The notes below the pieces were generated by a model. It saw nothing but the letters and a program-made list of their open reading frames with translations, did no database searches and was not told the origin of the DNA. Both the position numbers and the translations under genes were made by a program. 64,000 nt of DNA from Lantana camara (Eukaryota > Streptophyta > Magnoliopsida > Lamiales > Verbenaceae), in contig CM074865.1 in the NCBI GenBank assembly GCA_037501455.1, forward strand, positions 38,236,501-38,300,500. Reading direction: 5' to 3'. Shown piece by piece: positions 48,201-58,144 of the stretch (position 1 is its first letter; each line of letters begins with the position of its first letter).

Positions 48201-49693
48201 ACTCGATTGGCTAATATTTCGGTTCAGCCGGTTTTGAAACAGAGACTGATAGAAGCTCAATCTATGGATCCAGAGATTCAGAAATTAGTAACTAAGTCAA
48301 GGGTTGATCCTGAAACCAAGTTTGGATTTGATGATTCGGGATTGTTTCGATTTAAGGCTCGGGTTTGTGTCCCTGAAGGATTTAAGCAGTTGGTACTTGA
48401 TGAGGCTCACAAGTCAGCGTATGCAGTACATCCCGGTACCACCAAAATGTACAAGGATCTAAGGACTTTATACTGGTGGAACGGCATGAAGAGAGACGTT
48501 GCTAACTATGTTAGAAGATGTCAAACATGCCAAGTGGTGAAAGCAGAACACCAGAAACCGGGAGGAACTCTCCAACCACTTCCAATACCCGAGTGGAAGT
48601 GGGAGCAAGTGACAATGGACTTCGTGTCCGGCTTGCCAAGGACCAAAGGAGGTTCTGATGGGATTTGGGTGATTATTGATCGGTTGACGAAGTCCTCACA
48701 CTTTCTTAAGGTGAAGATGTCCGATAAGGTTCCTAAGTTGGCCCGGTTATATCGAAAAGAGATTGTCCGGTTACATGGTTGCCCGGTCAGCATTGTTTCA
48801 GATAGAGATCCTCGGTTTACGTCCAGTTTTTGGCAGGAATTGCAGAAATGTTTGGGGACGAAGCTCCACTTCAGTACTGCATTTCACCCACAGACGGATG
48901 GCCAGTCAGAAAGGCTAATAAGGTATCTCGAGGACATGCTTCGTGCTTGTGCCTTAGATTATCAGGATTCGTGGGATGAACAGTTGGATTTGATTGAGTA
49001 TGCCTACAACAACAGTTTTCAGTCTTCTATTGGGATGGCACCGTATGAGGCGTTATATGGAAGAAAGTGCCGATCCCCTCTCTTTTGGGATATTGATGAG
49101 TGGAGATGGACCAAAGATGGAAAGCTCGAAAGGGCTAAGAAATCTAAGGAAATTCAGGATACCATCGAGAGGGTGAAAGTGATTAAACAAAGGTTGAAAG
49201 TGGCTCAAGACCGACAGAAAGTTATGCAGATAAGAGAAGACGACCCTTAGAGTTCGAGAAAGGAGATAAGGTCTTTTTAAAGGCATCTCCTAGAAAAGGG
49301 TATGCTCGAATTGGTAAAGGCGGGAAGCTTAACCCACGCTACTTAGGCCCCTTTGAGATCCTTGATCGAGTTGGGGAAGTGGCTTACAGGCTTGATTTAC
49401 CGCCGAGCTTAACCGGGATTCACAATGTGTTTCATGTCTCGCAGCTTCGGAAACATTATCCCGATGAGTCTTCTATTCTTCCAGTTGAGAAAGTTCAGTT
49501 AGAGCCGGATTTGACCTTTAAGAAGTATCCAGTTCAGGTGTTGGATCGGAAGATGCAAGAGTTGAGGAATAGACAGATCCCTCTTGTGAAAGTCTTATGG
49601 CGTGATCAAGAATCCGAAGAAGCTACTTGGGAGACCGAGGATAAGATGAAACAGTTGTATCCGGATCTTTTCAAGACCTCGCCTCGGACCTGA
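45231..49693 (+). pseudogene. Gypsy C gag-pol with chromodomain, one 1-base frameshift
   Basis: Starts at ATG 45231 ([16 protein letters not shown]), preferred over an ATG 15 bp upstream because MPPRR is usual for this lineage. Gag is followed by two zinc knuckles ([28 protein letters not shown], about residues 287-325). Protease [11 protein letters not shown], about 381. RT with intact FIDDILVYS, about 707. RNase [10 protein letters not shown]. Integrase zinc domain about 1060-1100, then MDFVSGLP and [11 protein letters not shown]. After AQDRQK, near 49218, one base is missing; the frame stops at 49250 while the true continuation runs in the next frame to 49693, ending with a Tekay-type chromodomain (VQVLDRKMQELRNRQIPLV to TWETEDKMKQLYP). 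All catalytic motifs upstream look intact. Confidence 0.93.
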
Positions 49694-49707
49694 GGACAGG
49701 TCCTTTT

Positions 49708-49721
49708 GAAGGAGGGAGGGT
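49708..49721 (+). other. Polypurine tract of gypsy C
   Basis: GAAGGAGGGAGGGT directly before the TGTAACATC of the 3' LTR. Confidence 0.9.
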
Positions 49722-52575
49722 TGTAACATCCCGACTGATCAGACTTTTCAGGTAACCTCTTATGTGCGCTATTTAACTAGTTCTTTAAGTGATTATGTGA
49801 TATTAACTGTCAACGTGGATCAATTGAAGTTATTTGAACTTATTTGCTTTAATATGAATTTGGTTACCCTTTATCGGTTAACTTTTCTTGTTTGGTATTT
49901 TATTCGTTTCGGGTTCGTATTTAATTCTAATTTTGTGAATTTGTGATATTTGTTAATTATATGTTTTATGAACTCGCTTACATGCTCGTTATGTGTTTTG
50001 GTATTTGTTTTGATTGCCTTTTTGGGTTCGTTTTGGAGACGGGACCTAAAGGAGGCTAAAGAGCACTTAGCGCACCTTGGGTTCCGGAACGCGTATCTTG
50101 AGCTCGGGAATTCGGATTCGAATTCCGTCACCTCCATTGAACTCGTTTCGACGATTCGGGTTCGATGGGACAAGCCTCATATTTTTCTAAGCTCGTTAAG
50201 ACCTCCGTATTTCACCCGTAACGAGCCCCTTGAGCTTGGAAGCTACCTTTTAACCTCATGAGACCTTGTGGACCCCACCTTAACCTTATCTAGACCTTAA
50301 CCTTGGATTAGAACTTGAGTTAAACCCCACTTTCAGCCCCTAAACCCCTTGAAACCGAGCCAATCCTTCTCTCTCTCTCCCAAACTGATCGGTACAAGGA
50401 AGCAAGGAAGAAGAAGAAAACCTTTGTCCAACCTTGTGATTTTTGAGCTCAAAACTTCATCAAGGCTTCTCCAAATTTGAAGGTAAGTTCATGGTTATCT
50501 TCTTCACTCTCTCTTTTCTCTTTTATGTGTTCTTGAGTTCAATTCTTTGGTTGAATCATGAGTTTGAGCAAGCATGTGAATAGTAGTAGTTGGGAGATTG
50601 GTTTGATTCTTGCTCCTTACTTGTTTCCTTGAGTTTTGTTGTTGTTTTTATGCTTCTAGGACTTGTTTCCTAGCATTTATTGCTTTTCCTTGCATGGTAG
50701 TTGGAGCATGAGTGTTTGGTTTTGGTTTTGGAGTTGCTAAGTTACTGTAGTGCCGTCTGTGTGTTTTCTGTACCGTGACACGGGCGTGTCACGGTTTGCC
50801 TTTTTTTGGTGACACGGGCGTGTCACCTTTAATTTTCGTTTTCGTTTTTCTGTACCGTGACACGGGCGTGTCACGGTTTACTCTTTGTTGGTGACACGGG
50901 CGTGTCACCTTTTGGTTTCGTTTTCGTTTTTCTGTACTGAGACACGGGGGTGTCTCAGCTTGCCTTTCCCGGGGGACACGGGCGTGTCTCCTAGGAACTC
51001 TAGTTTCGTTCGTTTGTTTCCTTTCCGTTGTTCTTGTTGATTATTCTTGCCTCGTTTATGATATATGCTCTTATATGAATTATTTGCTTGTAATTGGCCT
51101 TAATGTGAATTCATTTCATATCATTTGCATCATAAGCATACATATTCATGTACCGAGCGTCAATGTGGTTCATATTGAGTCTAAGAGTGTTCCTTTGTTG
51201 TTTGTCTTGTTCAGAGGATCTTCCTGTAGAGGACGAGCTTGCTCCGTAGGTGTCTGGTTTCCTCTTTTGACTCCACTTCGTTCGTTGCTAAGGTGAGGTT
51301 TTGTTCTTTTAGTTATTCGACCTATAACCCTACTTGATTTGAAACCTCGCATGTGGATATGTATAATATATATGGTAAATAAGTGTATGATACTTATGTT
51401 GCGGGATTTATCCCATTTGTTATAAGAGTTTGAAAACGTTTGTATAAGTATATAAGCTATTTTGCTTTCGTTTACAAAGATTTAGTTTTGAGCAAGTGTG
51501 TGTGTAAGCGAGATGTGGCTTTGAAAGATAAGCTTTGAGGTATGTTGTGTGACTTTCGTGATATGTTTGGGCCCCGGAGTGTGGTATGGTAATCTCGGGA
51601 CGGCCGAGGGGTCGCCGAGCTCTTCCATCAACACCTCCATTTGAGAGTCTCGCCCAACCTTAGGAGGTTGAGGAAGGGTGTTTCTCTTGAGCCGGCGGAG
51701 GCAACCGCCGAAGGTTTCAAGGTAGTAATTAAACCTTGTCTCGTTTGTGTCTGTGGATAGTTAGGGCCGATCAACCCTTCTATCAACCGGTGTTGGTGAT
51801 GGATTCTGATTTGCTTTGCTTTGCTTTGTTCTTCGTATTTGGAAGTTGGGGATGTGTGTGACTCGTACTCGCCGAGTTGGTTTAGCTTTGTATGATCTGT
51901 GAAACGAGAGTGGATTTCTAAGTACTTAAAATTTGGCAATTTCTCCTTTTGACTTCTTTTACTTTATGTATATATATATGTCACGGGAATTAATTTGGCT
52001 TGCAAAACCCACTCTCGGTTCAAGGGTCCTTCCATTTTGATTAAATGCTTTGCTCTATATATATATCGGGTGTGTGAGTTAACCCCCTCACTAGTCGCTA
52101 GGACTAACCCTCGTTGTTGTTTTCCCCTTTTTCCTTTCTTTTGAGTTTGCAGGTTCTTCCGAGTCAAGCTAGGCGGCAAGTGTCTTTTGAAGTTTACTTG
52201 TGGTTTAGCTTGAGTCTCCATGCATTCGTAGTGGATTACTTCTACTCTTACTGTTGTATTTTGGATTACGTATTTATGATTACACTTTCGCTTTTGGGCC
52301 TTGATGGCATTGTATATAAATTGGCGTGAATGGTTGACCTTTCCCCACTTTTGAAATGTATATGTGATCTTGGGAGATATGTTAATTATCAAATTGCTTC
52401 CGCTACTCTGATTCTATTTCTTGCAGTTCTTGAGGGTCTAGGCCGCCTAGCGAGGGTGTGAGTTTTGAGTGTCTCCCGTTCGCTATGGTCTGATGCGGGT
52501 GCGGACTTCCATTTCGCTACTCGTGTTGGACCTTAGTGCGGGGGATGTGGCACCCTTCGCTCTGGGGGTGTTACA
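49722..52575 (+). repeat. 3' LTR of gypsy C (2,854 bp)
   Basis: Near-identical to 42166-45021. Differences by eye include TTTTAACCTC against TTTTGACCTC, a C/T change in the first palindrome, and two bases in the GT repeat. Confidence 0.96.
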
Positions 52576-53365
52576 TTATCACAAAACGAGTACATAACCA
52601 TAATACTAAAAGGAGTTTAGTATAGACAATGGAACATCTCTTTTGAAGAGTATATGTCCTAAGATAACTTTAAGAAAGTTAGAATGTCCAAAATCCCTTT
52701 AAGTGAAAGGGTGCATAATGTATGAAAAGTTATGTACTAAATTAGATATGGCGCAACACTAAGCGTAGTAGGCCGAATCTAATATGACCTCAGAGAAGGT
52801 CATTAGATTTCTGTAAAGGATGTCCTCAGAGTACTTGAGAAGAAATGAGGATATGTATTAATTTACAGAGCCCAAAAGATCTTGTTGTTAGAAGGATATT
52901 TGATGTAACCGTTCATCAAACATAGATGATTATGAAATCATTGAAAGGATACGACTTCTACCAGAATGGTAATACAATGTGTTGGAAAGGGGTTCCAAGG
53001 ACGGACATTGCAAAACTCGACTATCGTAGTTGAGAACTTAGTCGTATTATACGCTAAGTTAAGTGTTTGGGTAAGAAACTCCATCTAACTGGTTAGATGA
53101 AGTTCCTAGCATGAAACAACTCCTTTATCATATTGTATGATAAAATGGATGGTTGCTCAAGTTAGAGAACCAAGACCTCACTAAGAGACTGAACACGTGA
53201 TTACGAATCACTTTATAAGGAAAAGGTGTTTCCTAAGAGATGTGTAAACAAGAGGGTCACATCAGCAGAGAATATAGCAGATCCACTTTGGAAATGCCCA
53301 AAGTCAATAGGCTCTCAAAGTGCATCTTGAGAAGATGGGACTTAGAGTACCTAAATGGCTTTTAC
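52576..53365 (+). pseudogene. Copia 2 pol remnant, right part
   Basis: Aligns by eye with the RT end and RNase H of copia 1 (32000-32775): recognisable DNA includes GAGGGTCACATCAGCAGAGA and the ending before AGTGGGAGAT. Many indels and stops; no usable frame. Confidence 0.85.
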
Positions 53366-53380
53366 GGGCAAGTGGGAGAT

Positions 53381-55309
53381 TGTTAGGAATAGTGCCCTAG
53401 AAAGCCGATTAGTCATAATCCGTTTTGGGACTTTCCTGGTATCACAGACAATCTTTGAATGAAATAACGAATTTAGGCAACACTTCTTTATATGCTCTTG
53501 TTTGGTATGCGTTTACTTTAGCTGTGCATGTATGAGAACTCCCCTAATCCTGATGACTTTAGGACTCTACCATTTGGGTGAAATGGTTCATGAAACGAGC
53601 CCTATATCACATAAGTCATGATTAGTAAAATACTCCAAGCCGATGAGTCCTACAGACAGTGGGAGTGTCAACCTGACTCCTCTAAGGCTTGCTTGTGGGA
53701 TCGCGCCCTTAAGAAGGACCACCTTGTTTCATGGAGGTGCAAAGTGTATAGTTGATACGTGCGTGATACATGAGGGTGCTTACTTTAATAAGTAAGTTCA
53801 CTGAGGTGCCCCGTGTGAGAACATTCCTAAATGGGAAAGGAAGTTTCTATTTCAGGAAATGGAAACTTCCAGATTAGGAAATATCTCACGAGTCATTGAT
53901 GTGATTAATTGATCCTTAGACTTGAGGTTCCTTGTCACTTTATGAGTTAACTCTGTAGTCTTTGGTATAAGCTTTAAAGGGTGTCGCCTTAGACAACTGA
54001 TTCAAGGCTTATGCTGGGGCTGCACAAGTGATTCATGAAAGTGAATGAGAATCAAGAAAGGACCTACACTTGCATTTGCAAGGTGATCTCTTATTGTATA
54101 AGTCATTCATATGCCATATGGAGTCCTTGGCCAAGGCAGTAGATTAAGACATCAAGAAAAGGGTTTCTTGGATTGAGATCAAATGGATATGAAATGCACT
54201 TAGCTTTAAGACCGGATTATTAGGGTTCTGATTATTCCCTTGCCCTAGATCTTGGTTGAGAGATAGTAAGTAGGAGGATTGTATCTCACATGAATCAATG
54301 ACTTAAAGGTTCTGTCGAATCCGAACATTCCAATTCAGCTAGGGGTTAAACACCTGTTGCTAGACTATGGTCGTTTAATCTGTGGACTGATTAATTAATT
54401 AGTGAATTAATTAATTGGGGTCACTGCTAATTGAATTGAGAACCTAGAGGGTCACACACAACAACTTGGTTACATGAGTTGAGGCTTAAAAATGATTAAA
54501 CGAGTTAATCGAGCCTAAGGGGTTCCACACGTGTGAAATCAAACGTGTGGCTCACGTGATTGGACACGTGTCATTAAGAGACGTGTGCCACACGTGATTA
54601 TGTGATGTTAAATAATTAATGTGTTAATTATTTAATAGACTTTGGTTTAATTTTGAATTAAAAAGAAAGTCTAATTTTGGAGAAAATAATCTAGTTAATT
54701 AATTAAGAATTAATTAATTAGATAAAAATAAGTTATTTATTTTATAATAAATAAAGTATAAAATTATCCAAAAATAGTTTGGATATTTTTAGCTCTCTTA
54801 AAAGTTGACTAGAATTAGAATTCAAAGTCAAAGTTGGAAAATACTTGATGATCAAGTAATAGGAGAGAGAGGAACCAAATCCTTTCCCAACAAGGATTTG
54901 GATCGGCACTCCCTCCTATATATAGGGGAGCTCGAGCTCCCCTTTAGAGCTAATAGACAATTCTTGGTTCATGTGTTAAACACCTTCCTTTCTCCAAGAT
55001 TAAATTAAACCCTAGGTTAAGCCTAAACACTAACTAGAGAACTAGCATCCTTACTAGTTAGATTGTGATCAAGTTGGTGGACTTTCTCTAGAGACTTCAA
55101 GTTAGAAGTTTGAAGATTCGAGCTTTACCAAGGAGAGGGGATCAAGCCGCGAGAAGAGCGTTCTTGGGTGGCTTGAAACGCTTCAAGAAAGAATAAAAGA
55201 AAAGTAAGTTTTCTATCTTTACGAATTTGGTTACACGATTGCGAGTTCAAGGTCCTTTTGTTGGGAAAATTTTTAAATTCCGCTGCTTTCTGATTCGTGT
55301 TTTCCAACA
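53381..55309 (+). repeat. 3' LTR of copia 2 (1,929 bp)
   Basis: TGTTAGGAATAG to TTTTCCAACA, followed by CCTTA (55310-55314), the target duplication. It has a single copy of the first 538 bp, unlike the expanded 5' side. Confidence 0.97.
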
Positions 55310-56710
55310 CCTTAGACTTGAGGTTCCATGTTACTTTATGAGTTAACTCTGTAGTCTTTGGTATAAGCTTTAAAGGGTGTCGCCTTAGACAACTGATTCA
55401 AGGCTTATGCTGGGGCTGCACAAGTGATTCATGAAAGTGAATGAGAATCAAGAAAGGACCTACACTTGCATATGCAAGGTGATCTCTTATTGTGTAAGTC
55501 ATTCATATGCCATATGGAGTCCTTGGCCAAGGCAGTAGATCAAGACATCAAGAAAAGGGTTTCTTGGATTGAGATTAAATGGATATGAAATGCACTTAGC
55601 TTTAAGACCGGATTATTAGGGTTCTGATTATTCCCTTGCCCTAGATCTTGGTTGAGAGATAGTAAGTAGGAGGATTGTATCTCACATGAATCAATGACTT
55701 AAAGGTTCTATCGAATCCGAACATTCCAATTCAGCTAGGGGTTAAACACCTGTTGCTAGACTATGGTCGTTTAATCTGTGGACTGATTAATTAATTAGTG
55801 AATTAATTAATTGGGGTCACTGCTAATTGAATTGAGAACCTAGAGGGTCACACACAACAACTTGGTTACATGAGTTGAGGCTTGAAAATGATTAAACGAG
55901 TTAATCGGGCCAAGAGGGTTCCACACGTGTAAAGTCACACGTGTGGCTCACGTGAGTGACACGTGTCACACACGTGTGTATATATATATATTATATATAT
56001 ATTAAATAATTAATTAGTTAATTATTTAATAGACTTTGGTTTAATTTTGAATTAAAAAGAAAGTCTAATTTTGGAGAAAATAATCTAGTTAATTAATTAC
56101 GAATTAATTAATTAGATAAAAATAAGTTATTTATTTTATAATAAATAAAGTATAAAATCATCCAAAAAATAGTTTGGATATTTTTAGCTCTCTTAAAAGT
56201 TGACTTGAATTAGAATTCAAAGTCAAAGTTGGAAAATACTTGATGATCAAGTAATAGGAGAGAGGGACCAAAATCCTAGCCCATAAAGGACTAGGAATTT
56301 CGGCACTCCCCTCTCTATAAATAGGGGAGCTCGAGCTCCTTATGGAGCTAATTGACAATTCTTTTGGTTCATGTGTTGAACACCTTCCTTTCTCCAATAT
56401 TAAATTAAACCCTAGGTTAAGCCTAAACACTAACTAGAGAACTAGCATCCTTACTAGTTAGATTGTGATCAAGTTGGTGGACTTTCTCTAGAGACTTCAA
56501 GTTAGAAGTTTGAAGATTCGAGTTTTACCAAGGAGAGGGGATCAAGCCGCGAGAAGAGCGTTCTTGGGTGGCTTGAAACGCTTCAAGAAAGAATAAAAGA
56601 AAAGTAAGTTTTCTATCTTTACGAATTTGGTTACACGATTGCGAGTTCAAGGTCCTTTTGTTGGAAAAAATTTTTAAATTCCGCTGCTTTCTGATTCGTG
56701 TTTTCCAACA
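55310..56710 (+). repeat. 3' LTR of copia 1, remaining 1.4 kb
   Basis: Starts with the duplicated CCTTA and continues the copia 1 LTR from GACTTGAGGTTCC to TTTTCCAACA. One 14-bp G-box palindrome unit present in the 5' LTR is missing near 55965. Followed by AAATC (56711-56715) and the rest of element A gag. Confidence 0.96.
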
Positions 56711-58140
56711 AAATCACCCCTCAGCAGTTGCAGGCGCTTTACGCTCAGTGCGAGGAGCAAGCTGTTCAAAATGCCTGGGATCATTTCACTTTCCGCGTAT
56801 TTTCCATCCATGGCAGGCGGTCGTGTGGCTCCGCCCCTTGGAGGACTCCCTGCTCATCCTCTAACAAGGACGCAGCCTGCACTGAGGGCCCAACAACCAC
56901 CCCCGCCACCGATTCAGGGAAATGAGGCCCCGGCGAGGGTCCAGCAAGGGCAGCAATCAGCCGTAAATGAGAGGGCCGGAAACAATGAAGAGGTCCAATC
57001 GAGGGCCACTGAGAGGGCGAACCACCGAGACGTCGGTGACCGTCAACTTACAGCAATGGAGGACCAGCTCAAGGGGCTCCAGGATGTGGTAGCGCAGCTC
57101 TCTCGAGCATAGACTCCAGCCCCCTGTGGCGGGGGCGAGAGATCCAGAGCCAGAGACGCTCGCCGACCACGCATCCCAATTTCCCACCACCGAAGAGAGG
57201 CCGATCATGAGGAGTACGATCCCGAAGAGAGGGATTATAGGATCTTGACGGGCGATTCTCCCCTCATCGAAGAGGTACTAATGACCCGTGCGGGAAAAGG
57301 CAAAATCCCCACATTCGTCAACAGATACGATGGGACTACTGATCCAGCTGAGCATCTGGATCACTTTGTGCACCTGATGCATTTGTATGACCATCCAAGT
57401 AACTATTGGGCCAAGGTGTTTGTCACTTCCCTCACTGGAATGGCTCAAGATTGGTACAAAAAGCTTCCCCCGCGTTCAATCCGAGGGTATTATGATCTGA
57501 CAGATGCTTTCATAAGCCACTTCAACTCTTTGAAGGCACCAGCCCCAGCCGCAACCGCTCTCTACAGCTTGGTCCAGACGCTCAGGTCCTTCATGGGAAG
57601 GTTCAACTAGGAAATCTTGTTGGTAGAGAAGCCCTCGATGGATTTCCTGAGGCACGTTCTCTTTGGAGCTATCAACATGAAGCACTACGTCAGCAAAGAG
57701 TTTGTGGAGAAGGTAGCCAAGAAAAAGCCGCGTTCATTGATGGAGATCAGGGAGATAGCGGACTCTTTTTTCACCCTCGAGGACATGTACATCGCGAGGG
57801 ACCAGAAAATGGCGAACGCCCCTCGCCCTAGCAAAGCCCCCGAGGACAGAGGAGATTCAACCAGGGGTCGCCGCCGCAGCCCAATTCCCGCTCGTCGAAA
57901 TTATCCACCTCCAAGTAAGTTTGAGCGCATCCCCCTCAACCGCCTAATCGCCGAAGTTTATTCCATGGTGGATAAAAAATTGTTCATGAGACCACCCAGG
58001 TTGAGGGAAACCGAAGCTTAGAAGCGCTCGGGAAAGTACTGTGCTTTCCATAAACAGAAGGGTCATGATACCAACGAGTGCCGCCAGCTGGAAAGCGCGA
58101 TTCAGAGGCTTATAGCTGGAGGGCATCTCAAGGAATTTGT
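56711..58140 (+). pseudogene. Element A gag, main part
   Basis: Resumes gag in frame with 13199 (ITPQQLQALYAQCEEQAVQN). A frameshift lies near 56810, and stops at 57110, 57608 and 58019 break it further. Retrotransposon gag core: FVNRYDGTTDPAEHLDHFVH and MAQDWYKKLPPRSI, about 57320-57610, continuing LVEKPSMDFLRHVLF. A Cys/His motif, CAFHKQKGHDTNEC (about 58040-58082), matches the Tat-type gag end. An Arg/Ser-rich stretch (GRSRSRSRSPR) follows. Confidence 0.85.
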
Positions 58141-58144
58141 AAGG

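Larger units (their letters stand above)
42166..52575 (+). mobile_element. Gypsy C: chromovirus (Tekay/Del-like) Ty3/gypsy retrotransposon, 10,410 bp, TSD TTATC
   Basis: Complete element, LTRs TGTAACATCCCGAC to GGGGGTGTTACA. TTATC is at 42161-42165 and 52576-52580. The LTRs differ at about seven positions over 2.85 kb by eye, the youngest pair here. Gag-pol is intact except for one missing base. Primer site and polypurine tract are present. It is the innermost element. Confidence 0.96.
33331..55309 (+). mobile_element. Copia 2: non-autonomous relative of copia 1, TSD CCTTA, containing gypsy C
   Basis: Inserted in the 3' LTR of copia 1. CCTTA stands at 33326-33330 and 55310-55314. Without gypsy C and the tandem array it is about 9.4 kb. 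LTRs (35483-37411 and 53381-55309, both 1,929 bp) differ at only about six sites by eye. Primer site, most of the leader and the polypurine tract match copia 1 closely, but gag-pol is a scrambled remnant. A young insertion of an already decayed element. Confidence 0.92.
13200..56710 (+). mobile_element. Copia 1: Ty1/copia retrotransposon, about 10.1 kb without its nested insertions, TSD AAATC
   Basis: LTRs begin TGTTAGGAATAG and end TTTTCCAACA. The flanking duplication AAATC is at 13195-13199 and 56711-56715. The element has an initiator-Met primer site, a 2.3-kb leader, a single gag-pol frame in copia order (gag, protease, integrase, RT, RNase H) and a polypurine tract. It is broken by gypsy B inside RT, by copia 2 inside the 3' LTR, by a one-base frameshift near 19749 and by an in-frame TGA at 32302. 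The LTR copies differ at about a dozen positions by eye, the most of the four dateable elements. Confidence 0.95.
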
